The notes: a model not told the origin generated them from the sequence alone. DNA of 39,634 nucleotides from Penium margaritaceum (GCA_023375785.1 SZWC01004956.1:27323-66956); one strand, 5' to 3'. Positions 1-11,850 are shown, numbered from the stretch's first letter. Numbers and translations: made by a program.

Positions 1-238
1 GAGGACGCCATTCCTCTGCAGATGTCTCAGAGGTTGAGCGGAAAGGGTAGAGGCGCTCGCGTCGCGGTGCCGCTGCGGGCCGGGTGGCGGGGCTTCGGTG
101 ACTCAAGCGGATAGCCAAGGTCCATCGGAGGAGCGCCCTCCTCGACCCCGCGACGGGCGCGCGTCGTTCTTGGCCCGGCTCCATTCTTGCCGGACTCCGG
201 CACGGCAGCAATGGCGGATGTTGGGTGAGGCTGGTTGC

Positions 239-282
239 GGTTGGAATCGTGAATTGAACGAACTCAACCCACGATTCCAACC
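239..282. repeat. Hairpin, 13 bp perfect arms
   Basis: Arms at 239-251 (GGTTGGAATCGTG) and 270-282 are exact reverse complements around an 18-base loop. No function can be assigned. Confidence 0.7.
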
Positions 283-709
283 AAATCGGATGCTGCTACG
301 TACCTTCCTCCTTCCGCTCGGTTGGTTGAGTTTAGTGGTTGGGTGGTTTTCGCGAGTTTGTTTTGTTTTCTTTTTACCATTGCTGTCTGAACATACCATT
401 GGCAAGCTAGGTTCGCTACCTCATTTGTTTTTCACTGCATGCATCTATTTCACGATCTGGCAGGGACGGCCAGCTTCCCATCGCAGGTGGGAATAGGTGG
501 TGTACGGGTGGATATGGGTGCAACCATGGACTTCACCCACGCACGTCCGTGACCTAGCGCTTTGTATCACGTGGAGGACACAGAGTGTCCTGAATTTCTC
601 GGGTGGATGAACTGGGTGAAATGTCGCGCAACCATTCCTAGCTGCGGCCAATTCCGCAATTCAACCGAGAGCTCGCTTCGGTCGACAAAGTTGGTTGGAT
701 TGCCTATGC

Positions 710-738
710 AGAGCATGGCCGCTCTTTGGCCATGCTCT
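710..738. repeat. Hairpin, 11 bp perfect arms
   Basis: Arms 710-720 (AGAGCATGGCC) and 728-738 are exact reverse complements around a 7-base loop. There is no poly-T tail and no flanking gene. Role unknown. Confidence 0.7.
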
Positions 739-907
739 AAGCAAGGGAAGTGGCATGGGGATGTCTCCCCATTCGATCGGGTCACGATGGAACGGATCCG
801 ACGACACATAGGATCCTGTCGACCGAGGCACATGTTTGGATGTGCGCATGTCTGTCGCAGAGCGTCCCGCGGAATCTGGTAATCCCCTCCTGGGCATTCA
901 GCATCTT

Positions 908-945
908 GTTTCGTTCTCTTCTGACTGCCGAGAAGTGAAACTATG
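908..945 (-). repeat. Inverted repeat arm, left copy
   Basis: This 38-base segment is the reverse complement of 1590-1627 with about four mismatches. Weaker similarity appears to continue outward to about 820. The minus-strand reading contains the peptide VSLLGSQKRTK, which also occurs in the plus-strand reading of the right arm. Either a short conserved peptide or a structured nucleotide element is being kept. Confidence 0.65.
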
Positions 946-1589
946 TGCGGCTTGACGGTCTTAGTGGTTAACAACGACATTCCAGTTTTTTGGGGCTGTT
1001 AACTCACGTAAGGGGTTCCTCAACCTCTTTTTACTTTTCATTTGACGATGGACAGGTGGTTGCTGATGTGGAGTGTCTTCATGCTTCCACAAGACGACGA
1101 ATCAAGTAGTTGGTGTTCTGGCAGTGAAGCATCGTGGTTAAAATTCCAAATGAAAACAAATAGACGTCCAGTGCGAAGATAGTGAAGATGCGCTCGCATG
1201 TCGCAACCGCATTCCCTTGGAACATGCGGACAAGGAAAAGCGCATTCTTCTACTCGTTAAATCGCATAACGTCTCTTCTGAATTTAAAACTAAAAAAATT
1301 AATGTGTCGTGAAAGCGACTGCCACTACGCAGCAGTCAACCCTCGTTGGCTTTCAAAAGTTTCTATCCGAGTTGTCAAAGTTGGATGGAAACCACCTCTC
1401 TAGGCCTTGACAGCGACAGTAAGAAAAGGGAGCGTTCTAGAAGTTTTTGTCAACATGTAAACTTTGTTGTCAAGACGTCGACAGCAAGCTAGCATTTGTC
1501 TGTTCCTCTAAACGGACTTGTCTTTCAGTGCACGATCTTTCACGCTCGTGCATAACCATGTGCATGTTACGTGACGTCACCGAGTTGCT

Positions 1590-1627
1590 CATAGTTTCAC
1601 TTCTTGGCAGCCAAAAGAGAACAAAAC
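1590..1627 (+). repeat. Inverted repeat arm, right copy
   Basis: Partner of 908-945, in opposite orientation across a 644-base spacer. Weaker similarity seems to extend outward to about 1715. No matching target duplication is visible outside the arms, so a simple terminal-inverted-repeat element is not supported. Confidence 0.65.
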
Positions 1628-2759
1628 GTAAGAGTCATGTTTTTGGGAGGGAACTCGCTCGGACTGCTGATGAGGCACAGATCAACGCTAACCAGTGCTT
1701 CGGCACATGGCCGAACAAGCGCAAACCAGATTTTGGTCAGATGTCAGACTCAACTCAACATCTAAGTATGGATTTTGCTTAGAATGGATGTTGGCACTCA
1801 CTTTTTTGGTAGGTAAGCGCGAGCCGCACCAAGGAATGTCACTAAGAAGCCGTCCTCCAAATGAATTTTCATGCTGGATTTTGATTAACCTAATGATGCA
1901 ATGGAAGCACTTCAAATTTTCCAAAACTTGTTGTGTGAGTTTGCATGTTCGAATGGGCATATTGGCGACCCGAGTGTCATCAGGTTTTTGTTCACAAAAA
2001 GGTCAAGTGCGTAAAACCCACTGCATCGGAATGATCACTCACTATCGGAAGTCACGGCATCGATTGAGTCAGAATTGTGTAAAACTTCAAGGGAATGGTG
2101 TTTAAATCCCAAAGTCAACTTCAGAGCTTGACTTATGTCCCTCACGCAAAATGGTGGAATTTTGAAATGCACGTAGAAGCCCACTTTTAGATGCTAAATG
2201 CCGAGGGGAACACCATATAAGGTGTGAGTCCACACTAGACGGATTGTGGGCAGATGTAAAGAGGTGCGGGCAATAGAGCCCTTCTTTTGAGTTGACGTGG
2301 CGATGCAAAGCCCTTACAATACGATGTGGCTTGCACCAAAAGAAAATTGGACCATAACAAATCACCATGGCCGGGGACCCAGTACATTGTAGTTTTCAAC
2401 TATCTTGGCAAAGAATACTTTGTGGGTAACAAAGGAGCAAGCTTGCACGAGTAGTGTCAAAACTTTTCATGCGTTTTTTTCTACTTTTGCGACTATCAAG
2501 AATAGATTGGGTACATATCGGGAGTACACACAAAATTTGAGTGAGTGTATGTGTGCCTTAACCCCTGATCAGAAGAATGCTAATATCTTATCCAATTTTT
2601 GAAAGAATAACACTTCCCTATCCACAGGCCTAAGAAAATTAGTACTTCACCCGCAAATACGAGAAATCGTAACATGACGACGTTGCACGCGATGTAACGC
2701 CGACATGCTTATATTGTTACACATTCACAAACCCCTCTTTTGCAACATTTTTATTGGGT
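1628..2759. other. No gene recognised
   Basis: Beyond the fading arm of the inverted repeat, I see only short open frames without recognisable domains on either strand. Confidence 0.3.
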
Positions 2760-3040
2760 TTTTGCGTGTGGTTTGCATGGAGGGTCTGAGACTCTCCATG
2801 CATTGAAAGGGAACTCGTTAGGCCCCATAGCAGCGGGACCTAGCAGTAGCCCATGCAAGAATAGAACCCTAAAACCACGGATGTAATCCGGGGTAGAGTT
2901 TGACCATGGTTTGCATACAAAACTTTTGGGGTTTGCGAGTTAGGAAAAAAAACAAAACAAGTGTTCAGGCTCGATCTTAAAAACAGGTGCTTTTGCTCGA
3001 TCGTGGCTCTTGCATGGGAGCAAGAATTGTGACAAGATGA
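2760..3040 (+). repeat. Dispersed repeat A, copy 1
   Basis: Sequence around 2793-3025 aligns with 7160-7375 in the same orientation. Shared blocks include TGCATTGAAAGGGAAC, a following GC-rich block, a CCCTAAA block, and GGTG-TTTTxGCTCxATC near the end. A hairpin with 9 bp arms (2774-2782 and 2794-2802) sits at its left edge. Both copies are diverged with small indels. It could be an old LTR or a non-autonomous transposon end; no class can be assigned. Confidence 0.6.
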
Positions 3041-3904
3041 CATGCCACACCTCGCTTTGTTTGATCAATAATGCATGCCATTGATTGAGCATGGTGAAGC
3101 AATTGAGTAGAGCAGTTTTATTTTTAAGTCACTAGGCAAGGCATTAATATATTGCGTCACCGACCTCCTCGCAGATTGCGTAACAAGGTTAATTTGCCAC
3201 AATAAATTTCCATTTACTTTAACGTAGAAAAAACAATTTTGGGATTTACACTGCATGAATTGTTAAAATCAATTGATGGAATGGCTAAGGATCCGGACTC
3301 CCCACATTGAAAGTGCTCATTTTTTAACAATGAATGCTCTAGCTTCTTGGAGTGCTTTCACTCAAGCAACGGTGAAGATGTGGCTCATCGCACTTGCTTT
3401 AGGAAGTCAAATCCTAAACATTTGAAATACAGATGTGACAAGCCTTTGTACACAGTTTGCTTACGTGCATGGCATGTCTTCATGGGCGGCTAGGCTATAG
3501 CATGGCCAAGTTGGTACATGGCAGCAACAACCACTAGAAAATGCAATAAGAAGACCGCTAAAGGAAAGATGAGCCAATCATCAATTACCTCTTGCGTCAG
3601 TTGATCAATGATCAAAGATTGCTTCTAACTATCATTGGTTAGTGCGTACGACCCCGTTGATAGATTCAAAAATAACGTACCCGTGCTGGGGAGGCCACTT
3701 ACAAAGGATAAGGAGTTCAACGTCACTGATTCCTTGACTATGTACCCACATCGGCCTTAATTTATCTTCTTATAGCAAAAACTTTGGGTCAAGTCCATTC
3801 CTGTCGCACCCGGACATGGGTGATTTAACGCATGTTTCGGACTTGCCACTGAGGTTGCCATAAAGGACTTGACGGACGCCGTTGTAGAGGTTTCGTCCCC
3901 ACTA
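3041..3904. other. No gene recognised
   Basis: AT-rich sequence with only short open frames and no convincing domain, RNA gene or repeat. Confidence 0.3.
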
Positions 3905-4279
3905 AAGTAGTAAATGGTTCTTGTTTTGTTCCTTTTCTTTTGCAACCATTGTTAGACAAAGTTTAATTTCCAATGATGTCAGACGAGCACCTCACTTTAT
4001 GTTTGTTAGTAACCATTATTATGCAAACCGCAACTGTCAAGTCGCATGTTTGGACTCCTTCATATGTTCCGCATTTCAAAGAAGTATGGGAAAAAACAGT
4101 GCAACACTCCAACCATTCATTCCAATAAACTATTTCTAACCTACTCTCTTTTTGTCACATAAGTGTGTAGAAAATCACAATCGTCGTAAATCAACTAACG
4201 GCAACTATGATTTTTTGTAGAGGCAAGGTCATTTTTAACAAACCAATATAAACTTTCTTGATGATGATGTCTCATACCT
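3905..4279 (+). repeat. Tandem duplication, unit 1
   Basis: This unit aligns along its whole length with 4280-4641. Shared landmarks in order are an AACCAT block, GAGCACCT-ACTTT, TTTGTTAG, CAAGTC-CAT, GGCTCCTT or GACTCCTT, CCATTCAT, GTAGAAAA, AACGGCA, GGCAAGGTCA and a closing CATACC. The unit is about 355-365 bases. Divergence is substantial, so the duplication is old. No coding function is seen. Confidence 0.7.
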
Positions 4280-4641
4280 ATTCGTGTTTTTCTACAACCA
4301 TCATTAAAAACCGCTATTCCAATGGTGTGAGTTGAGCACCTTACTTTGCATTTGTTAGAAACAATTGTTTTTCAAGCCGTAACTCTCAAGTCTCATATTT
4401 AGGCTCCTTAAGTTGAATCTTCTTGTGTTCCACATTTCAGCCAAATTTTGGGCTGATGTCATTACACAAATCCACCCATTCATGTTAACAAATTATATGA
4501 AACATATTCTTTTTTCTTGTAAAAGTATGTAGAAAACAAAAAAAACACGTAAAACAAATAACGGCATCTGCAACATCTTGTGATGGCAAGGTCAATTTTC
4601 ATGAACCAATAGAATCTCCTTTCATGATGTTGTCACATACC
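4280..4641 (+). repeat. Tandem duplication, unit 2
   Basis: Second, adjacent copy of the 3905-4279 unit in direct orientation, starting just after the CATACC that closes unit 1 and ending at the equivalent CATACC near 4641. No third copy was found on either side. Confidence 0.7.
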
Positions 4642-7119
4642 AAATTGCAACCACTCGAAAGGGGATTGTAACACAAAAAGCTGCACCAACCAAATGTCCC
4701 CTTGCGATGCTATCCTCTCATGTTGAATTCTGACAAGAATGGACCTACACTTCATTGATTTAGAGTTCTACGATGGGAAAGCAAAAACAAATGAGTGGGA
4801 CAATTAAACTAACATTGAGTGTATCTACATTCACCTTCTTCCAAGTTTAAAGTATGTGTTTAGAACTTTGACTTGCAAAATGCGACTCCTTTATGATATA
4901 GGCCTCTTGTTGCCTCGCAAAACCACCATGATGTGGGATGACCGGGTTCAAGTCTGCTCACCTGGTCAAATATTGCTATCACTCTTGTGAAAGGATGCAG
5001 TTTTATGCTCTATTTGCTTGGAAATGGTGGTCAATAATCAGCGGTAGAGTCTCTGGAAAGGTTTCTGACAACCTCTAAGGCAACCCATTTCGCCCTGGAT
5101 GTCCTACCATGAATGGGTAACAACACCAAAAAAGGAAACCACTTCTTGTTTCATGCCTAACTATGGTCTGCAACAATGACCGCTCAACACTGTTGTAAAC
5201 CCAACTATATCACACCCATGCACTTGAGATGTCACTCACCAAGAGCTCTTGTCGGGTAAGCCGATTCAAACATTTGTATGCTGTAGAAATCTTCAGATTT
5301 TACATTAGCATGATTGCAGTCATCCAACCACTCATTTCATCTAGCATTGAATTCACCACTCACTTCCTTTCATATGTTGCATAAGCCCGTGACATGTCGC
5401 CTAGTGACCACATCCTGCAATTACGACCACTATGACATGCTGCAAACAAAGGGTGCATTTCATGGACTAGTAGAAATTTGCCACACAAATGTCATTCCAA
5501 TGGTATCGATTGAAGTGCTTCCTTAGGGGCCACGAGAATGATAGTAGGATAGTCTTCTCACCCATCGGGTGGTAAGCGGTCCAGAAAGGGATTCCCCTCC
5601 ATAATCTATTTTCTCCTCATGCACCTTTTCTACCATAGCGCAATCCGGAAAGAATGGGAAATGACATTTGAAAGAAGCCATTTTGCACGGTTGCCTTTGG
5701 TTAGAACCTATTGGGGCTGCTCTAGACTTGCACGACTCTCGCACGGTAGCCGAGATGCGAGCGGCAAAGTCAAGTATGCAAGTTGACCTTCTATTGTGAA
5801 TGACTTGCGAGATGATTTGGCTTGAATAAATGTAAATGCCCCCACAATCTACCACAAATGGAACGTCTATAGCCTAGAATGCGGATCGAATTTTCATTGA
5901 TAGATACTTCTTTCCTCCTTCTAAGGTAGGTCAAAGCTGCAATCATGCCAAGTTTTATGAAACATTACTCTACCGTAGACTTCTGTGATAAGGTGATAAT
6001 CGCTATAAAACTCTCATTTTATTAGAAGGAATGTATGGATGAAAGATATCTTCTCCATGTTTTCTCAATGTGAAATTTCAACTTTTGAGATGTCCCAACT
6101 TTCATAGAATTCACGATATCAATGTCGTGATGACAGTCGCCAACCAACGTGAACTCATGTGCTCAAGTTCAATTCCGATCATCATGATTCAACCATGCTA
6201 CTTTAGATCACAGGGTTCTACCACATATGGATTCAATGCATAAGAAGGGGCCTTTTTCTCCACTACATAGGCACATGTGACCTCGATTAAAGGGTTTACG
6301 GGAGAGTCATTTGCCCGCTATTCCTTTTATGTCACAATCTGGCAAGTCTGGACCAACCCCATTGTTTCTCTCAGGGATGATTCTTCATGGCCACATAGCC
6401 AGCTAAAAAAAACAAGCCATCCAACATTTGGCGCACCTCGTCTTTGTTGTGTATCAGGATGGTTTCAACTTGACCACAATGAGTCACATGCCAAAAATGG
6501 GGATACTAAGTTCTTCCTTTCAAAGAGGGGAACCTCTCCCATGCTCCGCTACCATAGGGCCTAGAAATATAAAAAACAATAACAAAACCCACAATCCTGA
6601 ATTGCTAAGAGAGAAGATTTTATGATTCATCGATACATAACTAAATAGGAAAAAATGGGTACAATGCATAAATATTTGCAGTCAACCAGGTGAAAACTGA
6701 ATGATATCCTATAAGTAGAAAGTGTATTTCTTCAAAGAAAGTTAGGGTGAGCACTACTTATCCCTTTGATAAGCATTGCCTCATGGTTTGGAGCGATGCT
6801 GGTAAGCAACATGGTCTGGCAGGGTGTAAAACATTTGGGAGTGAGCTCATGGGCTGAAAACATATATGAAGGCAATGGTGTTATGTAATCGAAAACAGAA
6901 AATGTACACATCCACATCTACATCCATCTTTTGGAAGAAAATGACACATGCATCAATGGAGTACGCAAACTCCATAGATTCCCAAATATGGCCACTAACA
7001 GCAAGCACGTACGAAGAAAAAGTAAAACCGAAGCACATGCTACATCCCATCCAGCATTGACGTGCTAACATCATGATATAGGACGCAAACTATATCAAAC
7101 CCCTTGAAAGAGTGACTGT
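4642..7119. other. Long stretch without a recognised gene
   Basis: Open frames such as 5314-5526 (+), 5523-5855 (-) and 6277-6564 (+) are each about 70-110 codons. None shows a domain, signal peptide or repeat family I can identify, and they are separated by many stops. It may be ancient transposon remains or intergenic DNA. Confidence 0.3.
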
Positions 7120-7400
7120 TGAAACTGATTTTATTCTGCTAAGAGGGATTTTTATGGGTGATTAAGCTCCCTATGCATTGAAAGGGAACCAATTGAACCC
7201 CAATTCCATGGGGCCCGGTAGGTACCCGCACACAAATAAATCCCTAAACTTTAAAAAAACATAATGAGGTAGGGTTGAAGGTGGTTTTCATAGGAAAGGG
7301 GGTTTTCTTGTATGGTAAAGCACATTATATATTTAAAGGGTGTTTTCGCTCAATCACGACATATCCATGACCAATTTTCTATTTTTTAAACCCAAACCCC
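7120..7400 (+). repeat. Dispersed repeat A, copy 2
   Basis: Same-orientation relative of 2760-3040, sharing the TGCATTGAAAGGGAAC core and the ordered downstream blocks. Immediately after it, 7400-7455 partly repeats 7275-7325 (GTTGAAGGT, then TTGTATGG, then AAGCAC), so this copy also carries an internal duplication. Confidence 0.6.
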
Positions 7401-9059
7401 TTATTACGGTTGAAGGTTTTGTATTTTTGTATGGGTGAAGCACGTTTAGAAAAACCCTACATTGTAATTTGAGATACACGCATTGAAAATGGTTTATTAT
7501 TGACCATGAAATTGCTTGGGAGTGATGACTCCATATCCTTTTGTTCCCCGAATCGACAATGTATGTTGCGATTGAGCATAAATTGGCATTCGGAATGTGT
7601 CACATTTTACGACCGCCTTCAGGCATGTGAGTGTCAAGCTTTATGTTTCTATGGTAACTCAATGTATATGTCTGATTGAAAAGGAGTTGAATTTTGATCT
7701 TTCATGTGGATTACAGACAAGGGGGAATTTTTACTCCAACCCCTTCACTTAAAAATTAACAAAATCCTCCTTGGTATGTGTTGGCAAAAACATTTAGTGC
7801 ATGATAGAGGAAGAAAAGAAGGCAGATTGTGAACAAGTACAAGTTGCAAAGAAAAATATGATTTGTGGAAATCAGGCACTTAGTATAGTTGAATGAGAAC
7901 AATCACAGCTCTTGAGTACACCAATACAAGAAAAATGCAAGTATGGTGAATAAGTGGGACTGTGGACACTTGGGTCCATCGACGCATGTGAGATCAAGAC
8001 AAATGGCCAAAACATCCTTACTGAATCACCATAAGAATCTAGTAGCCATTAAGCAATTTGCAAAGAATTTAAGAACTAAAATGTCCATTAGCATAATTGA
8101 GAGACTCATGTACGTCTTGGATGTAAGGCTAAGCACCTTCTAGCCATAGTAGCCAATTTCCTAATAAGACCTCCCAACCATGCCTCATAAAGTAATCCTC
8201 GATCTAATGATTTGTATGTCACAAATTGTCGTATGGCCATTGGTTGTTATGTATGTCATCGACATACCTCGTGAAGGTATCCTCCATAATCTTACTTTTT
8301 TCTTTTGTCTTCATGATGTACCGCTGTGGTTCTTGTACGTGTTCACCTTTTTTAAAGCAACTATGTGATCATTAAACTTTCCCGGTTTTGGGCCTCACGT
8401 GATTTTGGTGATGATTCTTCCATCACTTCTCCATTGTGCACCTGATTCAAAGATTTGTTCGTGATCATGTTCAATCCCCTTAGCATTTGAGGATCTTCTT
8501 AAAAATAGATATACAATACATCGATAATCAATTTGAATGTAGTTTGGGTCCAATTAACATAGCTTCATTTTGAGTACACTCTCATGTGTTAGTGGAGAAA
8601 TTGTTGACATGTTACACTATGCAAAATTATATGCTCTCATGCTGTTAGTGAGCAAATATGAGCAATTTTAAAAATTACATTCACATCATAGAAACATTGG
8701 AAATTTTCTATGGAAGTGCAAACATTATCATGAGGAGAGAGATTTGACCCAAAAAACATAAAGAAGATGGTGCCCATGGGAGGGTAAATGACAAAGGTCC
8801 AATGAAACATCCATATGCTTACCTCCATTCTCCATAAATCTCACACATTCTTAACTTTAAAATTTGTTACCCAACATCCAATACTTTGCTCTTTAAAGGC
8901 ACCATACCTGTTATGCTAGGCGGAAGTGAGGTGGTTCACAGTTGAAATCGGGGCGTGTCACTTTTCGCAAGAACGGGGGCATTTGAGAATATTGAGAAGT
9001 AGATAATATACTTGTTATCGTAAGTGCCAAAACTCAACAACACATAAACAATGTGCAAG
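7401..9059. other. No gene recognised
   Basis: AT-rich, with short open frames only (for example 7943-8143 and 8180-8368 on plus). The right limit is where similarity to a Ty3/gypsy integrase begins on the minus strand. Confidence 0.3.
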
Positions 9060-9545
9060 TGCAAGAGAAAAGAGGCTCGGTTGGGCCATTTGGGGTTTCG
9101 ACAATTTACGTCACGCGATGCCACGTTCTGGTTCGATCGCTCGAGAAGGCCCTCGTTGGTTTGACGGGGGGCTTCGAGACCAATGTTGTTTAGAACACCC
9201 GTGCATTTCCTTCAGTAGTGACGTTGGTCATTGTCAAAACGAAGTGATATATTTTGGAAAACCTTGCAACAACCACGAGAAATGCATCAGATTCCTTGGG
9301 TTTGACGGGTAATCCCGTGATGAAGTCCATGGAGAGGTCGGTCCACGATTCTGTCGGAACGGGGAGTGGCTGCAGAAGTCCGGGTGGCCGTGTGCGACAG
9401 GACTTTTTTCCCTGACACCTGACGTAGGATTTGCAAAACCTGGTCGCTTTGGATTGCATATTGTCTCACCAGTAGTGTTTTGCTAGCTTCTTTGGTGTCT
9501 TGTCTTCTCCAAATTTTCCACATGGACCGAAGTTGTGGCACTCTT
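9060..9545 (-). pseudogene. Truncated integrase of element 1
   Basis: The zinc-binding half survives as RFCKSYVRCQGKKSC. The first catalytic Asp lies in TDLSMDFITGLP, followed by LVVVARFSKIYHF. After about 9190 the sequence is scrambled, but it still aligns with the sister copy as far as the segment matching GQTER near 9070-9090. It then stops abruptly, so the C-terminal tail and chromodomain are missing. Integrase would join the cDNA to host DNA; this copy is dead. Confidence 0.75.
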
Positions 9546-9749
9546 GAAGTCGCATGTAGCGGAGTTCATTGTGTTTGGGGAACGACCACCTGGCGAGTAA
9601 ATCGTCGCTGCCAATAGGGTGCGTTGTACCAGACTATTGCCTTGTCGTATCCACCATGCTGGTCATAGTCTTGTGTGAACGATTGCTCGAGGTAGGGATC
9701 TTGCTGTAACCGTAGTGTCGCAGCCTAAACCATCAGATCTGGTCACCGA

Positions 9750-10250
9750 CTGAGTGCGTCTGCTGGGTTGGTTTTGTCTGGCCGATGCTCGATATCGTAT
9801 TCCAACCCAGATTTAAGGAACTCCATCCATCGGGTCTGACGGCGACTGAGGTTTGATTGCATGTTCAAATATTCCAGCACATGGTGGTCAGTGCGCACGA
9901 TGCATCAACGGTTCTTGAGATAGCACCGCCATGTATTAAATGCATGTACGCCCACCAGCATCTCCCTTTTGTGTACGACGTAGTTGAGTTTCGGTCCTCA
10001 CAGTTTTTGTGACATGTATGCAACTGGTTGCTCTTCGTTGCCGTGATCTTGTATAAGGACCACACCAATTGCTCGATCCGAGGCATTTGTAGCCATGACA
10101 TAGTCGACCGTTGGATTGGCTAATCATAGGGATGGTGTCGAGGTCAAAGCATTCCACAAAGTGTTGAACACTTCTTGTTCGCTGTCTCCCAAGCGCCGCT
10201 CATTTTCTTTTTGAGTGAGGTCGGGGAGAGGCGCTAACAATCTGGCATAA
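9750..10250 (-). pseudogene. Decayed RNase H domain of element 1
   Basis: The minus strand reads NASDRAIGVVL (usually DASD...GAVL), then AYMSQKL, LNYVVHKREML, a TDHHVLEYL block and LSRRQTRWMEFL, closing with an HRPDKTNPADALSR-like end. This is the Ty3/gypsy RNase H pattern, which removes template RNA after reverse transcription. The first catalytic Asp appears as Asn, and at least three stops interrupt the domain. Confidence 0.8.
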
Positions 10251-10328
10251 TCATGTGTAAAGCATTGGTAGTAATTGCAAAAACCAAGAAGAACTTGAAC
10301 GTCTCAGACGTTAGTCGGCGTCGGTCAA

Positions 10329-10922
10329 TCAGCAATTTCTCCCACTTTTTTTCAAATCCATGGTGATCTGTCTGCCGTTGATGACGTGACCCAAAAACTC
10401 AATTGATCCGCAACCAAAATCGTACTTTGAGAGTTTTCCCAAACAATTATCTCGTTGTACAACCTCAAAAAAACTATTATGATGTCCATTGTGCTCCTCC
10501 GGGGCGCGGCTGCAGATCAAGACATCATCAAGGCACACCAAGACAAAATCGTCTAGGTATGGGTGGGAAACATTATTCATTTCCACCATGAACGTTACTA
10601 GAGCATTCATGAGTCCAAATGGCATGACAGTGAACTCAAAATGCTTGTGGTGTGTTTGGAACAATGTCTTGTTTACGTCGGCGTCTGTCACGTGGATCTG
10701 GTAATAATCGTTGCATAGATCAATTTTTTGTGAAATGTGAGCTCCTCTGAGTAAGTCAAAAAGTTTGTCAGCTCCGAGAAGAGGGTAATTATTCTTAATG
10801 GTAGTGAAATTCAACGCTCGATAATCCACATACATCCGCATCTCACCTGTATTCTTTTCCACGAACACTACTCGTGTGGCGTATGGTGACGTGGATGGAC
10901 GGACGGATCCTTGACCGGGCAT
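10329..10922 (-). pseudogene. Reverse transcriptase domain of element 1 (open frame, altered active site)
   Basis: This is a 198-codon frame with RT motifs in order: MRMYVDYRALN (residues 28-38), KIDLCNDYYQI (66-76, first catalytic Asp present), VMPFGLMNALVTF (99-111), FVLVCLDDVLICS (126-138) and IEFLGHVIN. The catalytic box is CLDD instead of the usual YLDD; both aspartates remain, but the tyrosine has become cysteine. The Ala-Pro of the usual NAPATF is also Ala-Leu. RT copies the element RNA into DNA. The first Met is internal to the domain and is not a real start. The frame is open but its flanks are broken, so it counts as a pseudogene fragment. Confidence 0.85.
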
Positions 10923-11057
10923 CTTGTCAAGCTACCTTTTCAGCTTGTTCAGCTTGTGATCGCTCATCCGATAGGCCCCGTGAACTATGGATTAGCTTCC
11001 CCGTTTCAGCGTGATGCGTTGGTCGATGTCGCATTAAGATGGTAAGGTTTTCAAGAG

Positions 11058-11255
11058 TTAGTCGGGAAAGACATCCGCAAACTCTTGGATGAGTGGTGCG
11101 AACTCTTTGGGTACCATCGCAAACTTTGTTGAGGCCGATGAGGCCGATGAGGCTGGTGGGGCCAATGAGTCAGCTTCTACCACTTTCGCTTCTTCCATTA
11201 GCTTGGAATGTACAAGCCACGCACGAGCTCCTCGTTGCATATAGTGCTTGGCCAC
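11058..11255 (-). pseudogene. Protease-RT linker of element 1
   Basis: The frame contains PKEFAPLIQEFADVFPD, the conserved stretch that precedes RT in many Ty3/gypsy polyproteins. A triplet-rich duplication (GGCCGATGA repeated, 11132-11160) yields an Ala-Ser-Ser run absent from the sister copy at 31600-31760. Confidence 0.7.
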
Positions 11256-11399
11256 ATTGAGTCGTATTGGCTACATAGGTTGTGGCTTCTTGGTCGATGC
11301 GACTTCCTCTGCTGCTTCCACTTGTATTGCTTCCATTTTTGTCTTCTTTCCCACGTGCAAAAGTTGTCTTTTGGCGCCGTCGATTTCCACATAGACATT

Positions 11400-11850
11400 G
11401 CCTCAGTTCTAGTCAACGTGCGGATTGTGTTGGTACAGGAAATCTGCTCCAAGAAAGATTTTCTGGTCACTCATTCGACAGGACCTCTAGACCGTTACAT
11501 ACCGCAGATATCCCACTTGTAGACGTAGTGGTTATTTAAATCTCCGTTTTTGGAATCTCCCGTTGATAGTTTTTCCTTCAAACACCCTTGTTTCAGTCTG
11601 CAAATCCAGTTTGCAAACAATGTTGTTGCTTACTAAACTCTGAGAAGCTCCTCAATCTAATAGTGTCGTTACCGTTTTGCGACTCTTGCAACCTCGGGAT
11701 TGCACTTTTAGTAGTATCGCCGGTTGGTCCTCCTCATACCCCTTGTCAAAGTTTGCGATCTCCAAAACCCTCTTTGGTGTCATAAGCCGTTCCGATCGGC
11801 GATTGTTTGTTGTAGATCGCTCCTCATGGACAAGAGCCACTTCTTTCACT
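11400..11850 (-). pseudogene. Decayed aspartic protease region of element 1
   Basis: The minus strand reads VTTLLD-stop-GAS around 11650-11670, where retroviral-type proteases have D-S/T-G-A-S. The catalytic Asp codon is intact (11655-11657), but the next codon is TGA (11652-11654). Downstream VSNN, VCKLDLQT and EGKTINGR match the equivalent region at 31100-31240. This domain would process the Gag-Pol polyprotein; here it cannot be translated through. Confidence 0.75.

Larger units (their letters stand above)
1..907. other. Left-edge sequence, GC-rich at first, no gene recognised
   Basis: The first ~250 bases are clearly more GC-rich than the sequence that follows. An open frame runs 98-496 on the plus strand (132 codons), but its translation has no domain I recognise and its composition changes sharply half way, so I do not call it a gene. 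It could be a first exon or part of a mobile element cut by the window edge. Two perfect hairpins lie here and are listed separately. Confidence 0.3.

Noticed and set aside
98-496. Possible host gene or exon at the left edge
   Set aside because: No recognisable domain, no clear splice sites and an abrupt composition change; left as unassigned sequence.
908-1627. Simple terminal-inverted-repeat transposon of 720 bases
   Set aside because: No target duplication flanks the arms, and similarity extends outward rather than stopping at the presumed ends.
4940-4980. tRNA-like T-loop (GGTTCAAGTC)
   Set aside because: No acceptor, D-arm or anticodon arm pairs with it in either direction.
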